Shown here piece by piece: positions 57,425 through 64,000 of a stretch of 64,000 bases of DNA. The DNA is from Gonatopus flavifemur. Lineage: Eukaryota; Arthropoda; Insecta; Hymenoptera; Dryinidae. The notes beneath the pieces were generated by a model. That model was not told where the DNA came from. It saw only the letters and a program-made list of their open reading frames with translations, and searched no databases. The DNA lies in the NCBI GenBank assembly GCA_018340375.1, contig JAFFJZ010000002.1:62366001-62430000 (forward strand). The letters run 5' to 3'. Position numbers and translations under genes: made by a program. The first letter of the stretch is position 1. Each line of letters begins with the position of its first letter.

Positions 57425-58613
57425 CCCAGACAACATTGAGAGTTCTAAAAGAATCCGCAAAGAATTCTCGGATGTTAGAAAGAATTCTTCAAGAGCACCA
57501 AAAGTAATCGGAAGAATTCTGGTAGAATATATTCAGAACTCTGTATTGTCCAACCAATAGAGCATTCTTGGTGTTCTTTTTCCATCACATTAGAATTAAT
57601 TATGAATTCACGAGAAGAATTCTTTGAGAACATTGAAAGTATAAATAAAGAGCAAATTAAGACTCCTCAAGAAACTCGTTTCTTTAATAAAAGGAGTTAT
57701 TTTGAATTTCAAATGTATCTGTTAATTGGAGAGTTTCATAAATTGAATAATATAAAATTAGTTGACATTGGGTACAGTTTTATCCAAGTGTTTGAATGAT
57801 TTTTTATCCAAGTGTTTGAATGATTTTTTATTCGTTTGTTATTAAATATTTTTTCCTGCCTGCACATAAAAAGAATTTATATTTGACATTGTAATTTGGG
57901 AGAATTCAACGTACATTCTGATGCATAAGAGTTTAGTTTTGAATTTGGACAAATTTTTGTTTCAAAATTATTCTTCAAAGAAGTGTAATTGCAATCCCTA
58001 TTAAACTATCGTCAATTTTAGATGTCAGTTATTCTCGAAATATGAATATTTTAAATAACACAAATCTCTATAGAGAACATTTCAGTATCTCTCGGTATAC
58101 CGATGAAATCACCCCCCGGAACGTTTTATTTGGGGTTTTTTTAATATTTATTCAATTTTTCGTATCGATAACGATGATTTATCACAATTTTTCACAAAAG
58201 CATGAATATTAGCGTGATAAGAGAACATAAATCACTTGAATCTTAGGGTGAAAAAAAGATATTCCAAAAAGATATTGAAAACTTCCGCCAATAAGTTGGT
58301 TTAGCATGTGCGAACTGAAAAACGTATGATCTTATTAGCGCCATCTACATTTTCAACGAATCCGCAAATAATTCTTTGGGATTGAATAGAGAACACCGCA
58401 CGAGTCAATATCATTGGACATTTGAGAGTTCTTAAATCACACTCCAAGAGTTGTTTTCGAACATTTTACAAACTCCCTAAATCATGCAGAAGAATTCTCT
58501 GAGAACCCCATACGTTCTAAATGAATTCTGAAAGAATTCTATGCTGTGAGTTCTTGAGAAGTTCATGTTGAGAACTCATATGGCATTCTTTCGAAACTGT
58601 CTTGCTGTCTGGG
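57425..58613. mobile_element. 1.2 kb element with CCCAGACAACA / TGCTGTCTGGG ends, AA duplication
   Basis: AA flanks both sides (57423-57424 and 58614-58615). AGAATTCT occurs six times exactly, with many near copies (GAATTCTG, GCATTCT), concentrated near 57455-57625 and 58480-58540. The middle has no recognisable frame. Ends resemble those at 8250-8778. Confidence 0.75.
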
Positions 58614-58800
58614 AAGGCATAAAAGTTGGGATTTTTTCTGAACTTTTCAAAAATTCGAGTGAAATTTTTTTTTCCAATTTGTGTCTAGTGGAATTCCTAC
58701 GGTGGAAGTAAAAATGGTAGTTCATTCGAATTTGGACATCTTCGGCCCTTTGAGATCACCAGGAGTCCAAAAGGCTCTAGGGGGAGTCTGTGGTTCCGTA

Positions 58801-58955
58801 CCCTGACGAAAATTTTTGTCATAATTTCTCATAATTTCTCATTGTCCCAATTCATGGAGAAAATATGAAGAATTCTATTGTTCTTTCTCATATTTTCTCC
58901 ATGAATTGGGACAATGAGAAATTATGAGAAATTATGACAAAAATTTTCGTCAGGG
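58801..58955. mobile_element. 155-base MITE with 68-base perfect arms, TA duplication
   Basis: The arms, starting CCCTGACGAAAATTTTTGTC, are identical inverted copies over 68 bases with about 19 bases between. TA is repeated on both sides (58799-58800 and 58956-58957). Perfect arms suggest a very recent insertion or arm-to-arm conversion. Nested in the 3.4 kb element. Confidence 0.92.
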
Positions 58956-59869
58956 TAGCTTACAGTGCTTGTCGTGAATTTTAATTTGTGCTGCCTTCTG
59001 TTGTTGTCAAAGACACCGAGATGTAAATTTTACCGAGAAATCTGCAACAATATTTGAAAGACTGCGTGAATGGCATCTGTTGCTTTGGTTTGGGGTCCGA
59101 AAGACCACCCTGTGTAACCTTTACGTCAGTACTTTGAAGTGTGACCTGAACGGGTTAATTTTTTTATTTAACAAACACGGTCGATCTATGGTGCATAGCA
59201 ATACTTTTGGTTCAGTTCCGAAAATGGTGATTTTCCACGACATTCAAGAAATATAAATAAAACCAGACAAAAAAGATAACTCGATAACTTGAAATCACAC
59301 ATCAATCCGTCCATGAAATGTCTCGTATCTATGCTGCATTACAAATCTTGAATAATCGAGCACGCCGAGTTCTCAGGCCGCCCTTGTTTTGTCTAGATCT
59401 CTCGAATGCCGTGGAGTAACATTTTCGAAAACGAAACGAAAATTATCGTTATGTTCCAGAAATGAGTTTTGCTTGTGGAATTTGAAAATCAAACGTATTC
59501 GAATTTGAATAAAATACTCTTTTCACTTCCATCGTCGAATTACGGCAAAATACGTCCTTGGAAAGAAATTTTATCTTGACTTTGTGAAAAGTTGAGGCAA
59601 AATCCTAAGTTCCATGCCTTGGTAATAATTTTTTATATTGAAAGCTTTCCAAGATACAGGCATTTGAAAAAAAGTGGGTTTTAGAAACCAAGAACTTCGA
59701 CATATGTTGTAAACCTGGAATCATAATAGAATAAGAAAAGAAGAAACAAATGATACGTATCTCACATTTTTCAACAGAGAATTCGGGATAACCATTTCAA
59801 AAATATTTATGAACTCTTGGAAAATCTGATATGAAATGATCCATACATAGCAAACAATTATACCAAATA
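58956..59869. other. Body of the 3.4 kb element, no gene
   Basis: No frame or RNA gene recognised in this part. Confidence 0.3.
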
Positions 59870-60260
59870 TGAATCATATATGTTTTTGACCGTTTCCTGC
59901 AAACATATATGTTGCGCGTGGTAACATATATGCTTTATATGTATCACTGATGAGGCTTCGGCCACATATATGGGACATATATGGGGCATATATGGTCATA
60001 TATGTTTTGTGGGAATCATATATGGATCATATATGGGCCATATATGATTCATTTCCACTAGGGTGCTTCAAAAAGTGATAATGTTTTCATGTTGTCAAAG
60101 TAGTTTTTGGGGTTTTATGTTTCTTCATAGAGCATTGACGAATCGTGAGATGCAAGATCGAGTTTCAGTACTAAGTATCATGGTTTTTGCATATATTGGT
60201 TGTGGGGTTATGGATTTCTGAGGTTTTAGAGTTATTAGGTTTGGGGATCTGAGTTGAAGG

Positions 60261-60507
60261 CCCAAATAGGAAACCATGCCTTAAATATTTTGTAACATAA
60301 TGTGCCGTAAACATACTATCATAAACTTCGCTCAGATTGCAATGATGCATAAAATGTAAACATTATGTCTCCATTATGGAACCATCACCTCGTTTTGCTA
60401 CCAATAACAATGCTTCATACGGAAACACCTTGGTACCGTAATGCAAACATTTCTTGGCGTGCATGTCACCATTATGATGGCATTATTGAGACATTTTTCT
60501 ACCTGGG
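60261..60507. mobile_element. Element with CCCAAATAGGAAA / TTTTTCTACCTGGG ends and CATTATG array
   Basis: The left end CCCAAATAGGAAACCATG and the reversed right end CCCAGGTAGAAAAATGTC are similar. Units such as CATAATG, ACATTATG and CCATTATG recur inside. Flanking bases are GG and AG, one mismatch. 247 bases. Confidence 0.55.
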
Positions 60508-61464
60508 AGGGATGATTGTGATTCAATAGCTTCAAATTAAAGGATTGTTCGGGTGAAATGGAATCCGAATGACCAGTGCTTGATGTATATGGGGTTATTA
60601 GTTAAATCTGACGTAATAAACGATTGGTGAATTTGGACTCAACAACCGGAATAACATACAGTAAACATAGTCTGACATGATCCTCAGATCCGAGAAAATG
60701 TTTTTTTTCTTTTTCTTGGGCTGTGCTCTTGTCAGATTTATTAAAAGAAAACCTTCGCCTGAATCAAAAATCATCAAAAGATTCCAAATCGAAAAACTAG
60801 AGTCTCGAGAAAAAAAATTAAATTCAAAAGTGATTAGGTCGCGGAAATTCTCTACCTAGGAGGTCATAGAGGACTCTGGTGAAAAAATTGCTTCCAAATC
60901 TTTCTGAAAATTCCTTGCAGAACTGAATTGAAAAGACCAAGAACCAATTCCGAAAGATTCAGAAGAATCCAGAATTGGAAACTGAACTCGTCCAAGTGAT
61001 TCCGAATAATTCATAAGTCAAGCATTCTGAATGAAATGAAGTATCGAAAAATTTAGGGCGAATGAAAGAAATTCAAAGTAAGTCGGATATGGAAAAAAAA
61101 AGAATACTTGCAGCAGCTACTCGGGTAGTCGATTTTCGAGCATCTACAATAGTTAGTTATTGTAACTACTCAGTACTTAGGTCAAATATCACGTTAATTG
61201 AGACAAGCAACAGAGTAGTAGTATGGTATTTCCTTGCTAGGGAGCGCACTCAAAGCTGACAAGAAACGTCAAAAGGTTTCAATCTTCTCTTGCTGAAGCG
61301 TATAATAATATTGCTTGTTGAAGAGTACTGAAATTATATGTTCTCATCACGCTTTATGAACATTCAAAGCCGTTTTGGGAAGATCACTGTTACATTCCAT
61401 GAAGCATAATGCGAATCATTTCATACAGACTTCAAGTATAGATTTTAAACTTTCAGGAATCACC
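60508..61464. other. Non-coding gap
   Basis: No gene supported. Between 60870 and 61010, AGATTC / GAAT-rich units recur, and CTCTGGTGAAAAAATT at 60876 resembles the CCCTGGTGAAAA ends. Confidence 0.3.
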
Positions 61465-61735
61465 GCATCCCATGGCTCAATAGGTAAGACGCTGGATTGC
61501 AATGATGGAATTCATAGGTTCGAATCTCGGCAAGTGGTTAGAATTTTCATCTCCTTATACTGCTTATACTCTTCATGGAGCATTGATTTTTATATGCTTC
61601 CTCTGTTCCAAACTTCGCTTCAAATACTCTTCGAATCTGTTCCAGTTACTCTTTGTTTACTTTTCATTAACGTCTCTGTTATGCTCCACCATACTCTTCG
61701 TTTCCGCTTCATTTCCGTTTCCATTTTCACCAGGG
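61465..61735 (+). repeat. tRNA-derived SINE-like repeat, uninterrupted copy
   Basis: A-box-like TGGCTCAATAGGTAAG and B-box GGTTCGAATCT at tRNA-like spacing, then a pyrimidine-rich body and the tail CCATTTTCACCAGGG. Same family as 4437-4920. It keeps the site CATTAACGTCTCTG that is occupied by a MITE in the other copy. Confidence 0.65.
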
Positions 61736-62110
61736 TTATCTCAACTTTCAAGTAGTTGTCATAACTACTATTCGTAGATGGTCGAAAATCGACTACGTGA
61801 GTAACTGCTGTATTCCTTTTCTTTCCGTGAATTCCAAGAGAAACCGTGTCAAATAAATTGATTTTAGGTTGATTTCAGATGAACTCACATTCAACGAACA
61901 TTCAATGAACCTTCAAATGTCCATACCTTTATTTGAGATTTGACGAAGATTTTGGTTGATGTTCTCTTAGGAAAATTATCAATATTTCATATGAAATTGG
62001 AGATATGATAGGTCTGCCTCAGGTATAGACTTAATCGCATTCAATGAATTGACACCAACCAGTTAATCAGCTTCAGATCGGGCCCTCCCACATGTCCCTG
62101 TCGTGAAGTA
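61736..62110. other. Non-coding gap
   Basis: GATGGTCGAAAATCGACTAC just after the SINE pairs with GTAGTCGATTTTCGAGCATC at 61125-61144. The SINE therefore lies inside an inverted pair that may be a larger MITE. Confidence 0.35.
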
Positions 62111-62378
62111 CACGGAGAAAATGTATTGGCGAAAAATTACTCAAAGTTGAGTAAAACGAGAACATAGTGGCATTCCCGCAAAGTTCAAAATCCGGTCGAG
62201 TTCACTTCATTCGACTACAGATGACAATAAATTCGAATGTTTTAATTATTTCAACAAGTTGAATACTGTTGAAAAACATCTAAATTGAGTCAACCGGATT
62301 TTCAACTTCGCGGGAATGCCATTATGTCCCCGTTTTACTCAACTTTGAAAAATCTTTCGTCAATATATTTTCTCCGTG
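62111..62378. mobile_element. 268-base MITE with CACGGAGAAAAT / ATTTTCTCCGTG ends, TA duplication
   Basis: TA on both sides (62109-62110 and 62379-62380). Arms pair through TACTCAAAGTTGAGTAAAAC, GTGGCATTCCCGC and AAAATCCGG blocks almost to the centre. No gene. Confidence 0.85.
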
Positions 62379-64000
62379 TAATCAGTTGACAAGAGATTTA
62401 TTCAAGTTGGCAATTAAATTCTTATCAAGCCCCTATACGCTTGCCTCATCATTCTCATGATTTCTTATGAAAACAAGAATGAAGGTGAGAAGATCTGTGC
62501 CCCATTCGAATCTGATACGTCATCATAACATGGAATATCCCTGTGATGAGGATGTTGCACCACATCTTGATCGGAGCCTGATACGTTCGCCTTAGGTAAA
62601 GGCATCTCCGTACTTGATAAAATCACCCTTGGTGTCATAATCAAGGCCACATCAGACCATTCCGTATATTCCTATCGTGAAATGCTCACCACGCGTCACT
62701 AGACTCATTAAATTAGAACAAAGTTTTATTCATTCTTGCGTGGTTGGTTCCTCACCAGGTCTCTCCATCACATTATGATGCATTATCAAGACCTGAGAAT
62801 CCCAGAATCCGACTGACATGATTCGAAAATGATAACGACCCCAGCACTTTTTCTAGTGTTCTCGTACTTTTTCTAATCAGGTCAATTCACCAGGCCTTGT
62901 TTCTCTTCACCTGATCGGTTCTTCATCACTCATCTGCGGTACATACATTTATGATCGGGTCTCGATCGAGTTACATTGTCAGGGTCTGACTAGTACATCG
63001 AGCTAACATGATCTGATCAAGATAATTATTTTTTTTTTCTAGCCGAGGATCTATTTGTTACTTTCAAATTTCTCGAATTGCGAAACAATACTATAACACA
63101 TTTTTCAAATAATTTTCCGCTTAATAACATTCTTGATCTATTCACTTACAATTCGTGAATTGAAAATTATTAAATATCATTCAAATCAATAACTGTTATA
63201 AATCAAGCTGGAAGCATATTATTGAATCATTCATACCAATGAATTTGTATCCCAGAGAGTAGTCAGATTGGAGAATTATATTGAATTACACGTTTAATTG
63301 AGTCGAATTTCAACCTCGATGTCGATTGGGTGTTTACAAACTAGCAGATTGTGTGACTAACGTTTATTGATGATTTCCCATCTAAGTGACTATGTTGATT
63401 CCTTTACTATCATATTCATGTATCTCATACAGGTGCAATCACAGGAAAAATAATTTACATATAATCAAATTATCAAATCCGCGTATAATTCAAATACATA
63501 CATATGAATGTAATGCTTTGACACTTCAGGGAAGAGTCACGTATGGAATGAAAATATTACACATTCGAATATAATACTTGATTTCATTTTATTATGCGAT
63601 ATGCATGAGACCCGTGAATCCTGGACAATATTCGTCGATAACTTTCTTTTCACTTCCCTGCAGTTCCTGGAAAATGAAAACAGAGAGTATGTATATTAGG
63701 GTGTTTCATCCTTGGGCGAGATTTTTGTTTCCTCTGTCCTACTTGAGAATTTGATATTTCCTAGAGAAAAAAATATATTCCCTTTGGAAAAAAAATGCCA
63801 AGTGAATAAGAGGCTTAGCTCATCCAAAAATTCAGTGTCCCATTTAAATAACACAGGAAATTCATTAACTTTGGTTTCAACTCAATTTTTCGGCGTTGAA
63901 AAGATTTTTTTCGAGTGAATGAATATGATGGGCTTGTGAGGCATAAAATTGACTACAAAAGGGTTTCCATGAAATAAAGCTGTACGAATTACAATAATTG
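62379..64000. other. Non-coding tail of the window
   Basis: CCTGAT(A/C)(C/G)G-like and AGGTCT units recur at 62500-63010, similar to the CTGATCAG repeats elsewhere, but ends were not resolved. The rest is AT-rich with no supported gene. Confidence 0.35.

Larger units (their letters stand above)
56658..60063. mobile_element. 3.4 kb element with CCCTAGTGGAAATG ends and CATATATG array, TG duplication
   Basis: The left end CCCTAGTGGAAATGCACCAT and the right end (reversed) CCCTAGTGGAAATGAATCAT are inverted. TG is repeated on both sides (56656-56657 and 60064-60065). At least fifteen exact copies of CATATATG lie in the outer parts, about 56683-57190 and 59870-60050. Three further elements are nested inside. 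No transposase frame is visible in the remaining body. Confidence 0.8.

Overview
The window is eukaryotic nuclear DNA from an arthropod, most likely an insect. It is AT-rich and gene-poor, has very short introns (about 66 to 118 bases where they can be seen), and carries insect-type mariner, Tc1 and hAT elements. There are no operons, ribosome binding sites or CRISPR arrays. Short introns and Mos1-like mariners would suit a hymenopteran, but that placement is a guess.

Almost everything recognisable is DNA transposon. From left to right: a Tc1 transposase tail at the window edge and a DDE element with one nonsense codon (1.6-3.5 kb); a 1.3 kb element with a tRNA-like SINE inside it and a MITE inside the SINE (4.1-5.4 kb); a foldback with a 10-base target duplication (6.2 kb); palindromic MITEs and a hAT remnant (8.2-10.2 kb); a three-level nest of MITE, mariner and hAT MITE (12.0-13.8 kb); an intact mariner inside a foldback (14.0-15.8 kb); a 1.6 kb inverted-repeat element with internal tandem repeats (16.1-17.7 kb); an internally deleted mariner with an open frame (18.2-19.1 kb); a frameshifted protein gene of a domesticated or transposon-borne type (23.0-24.4 kb); a minus-strand locus with microexon-like splice signals (27.2-28.1 kb); a second copy of the 135-base hAT MITE (30.5 kb); more MITEs (30.7-36.0 kb); a stretch with few repeats holding the best host gene, two exons on the minus strand at 39.6-41.5 kb; MITEs and a Mos1-like mariner relic (43-50 kb); and a nested 3.4 kb element (56.7-60.1 kb) with a 205-base hAT-like MITE, a 1.2 kb element and a 155-base near-perfect palindrome inside.

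The main result is that about nineteen elements, unrelated in their interiors, share two properties. Their ends begin with C-A/C-C (CACGG, CACTG, CCCAG, CCCAA, CCCTG, CCCTA and similar), and each is flanked by a matching 2-base duplication (TA most often, but also CG, TG, TT, AA, GA, TC, GG and AT). One insertion is confirmed by an empty site in a second SINE copy. The larger CCC-ended elements are also packed with an element-specific short, often palindromic motif (AGATATCT, AGAATTCT, CATATATG). Together this suggests one large non-autonomous group, perhaps CACTA/EnSpm-like, whose transposase is not identified in the window.

Only one transposase (mariner, 14109-15158) looks intact. No LINE or LTR-element reverse transcriptase was recognised.
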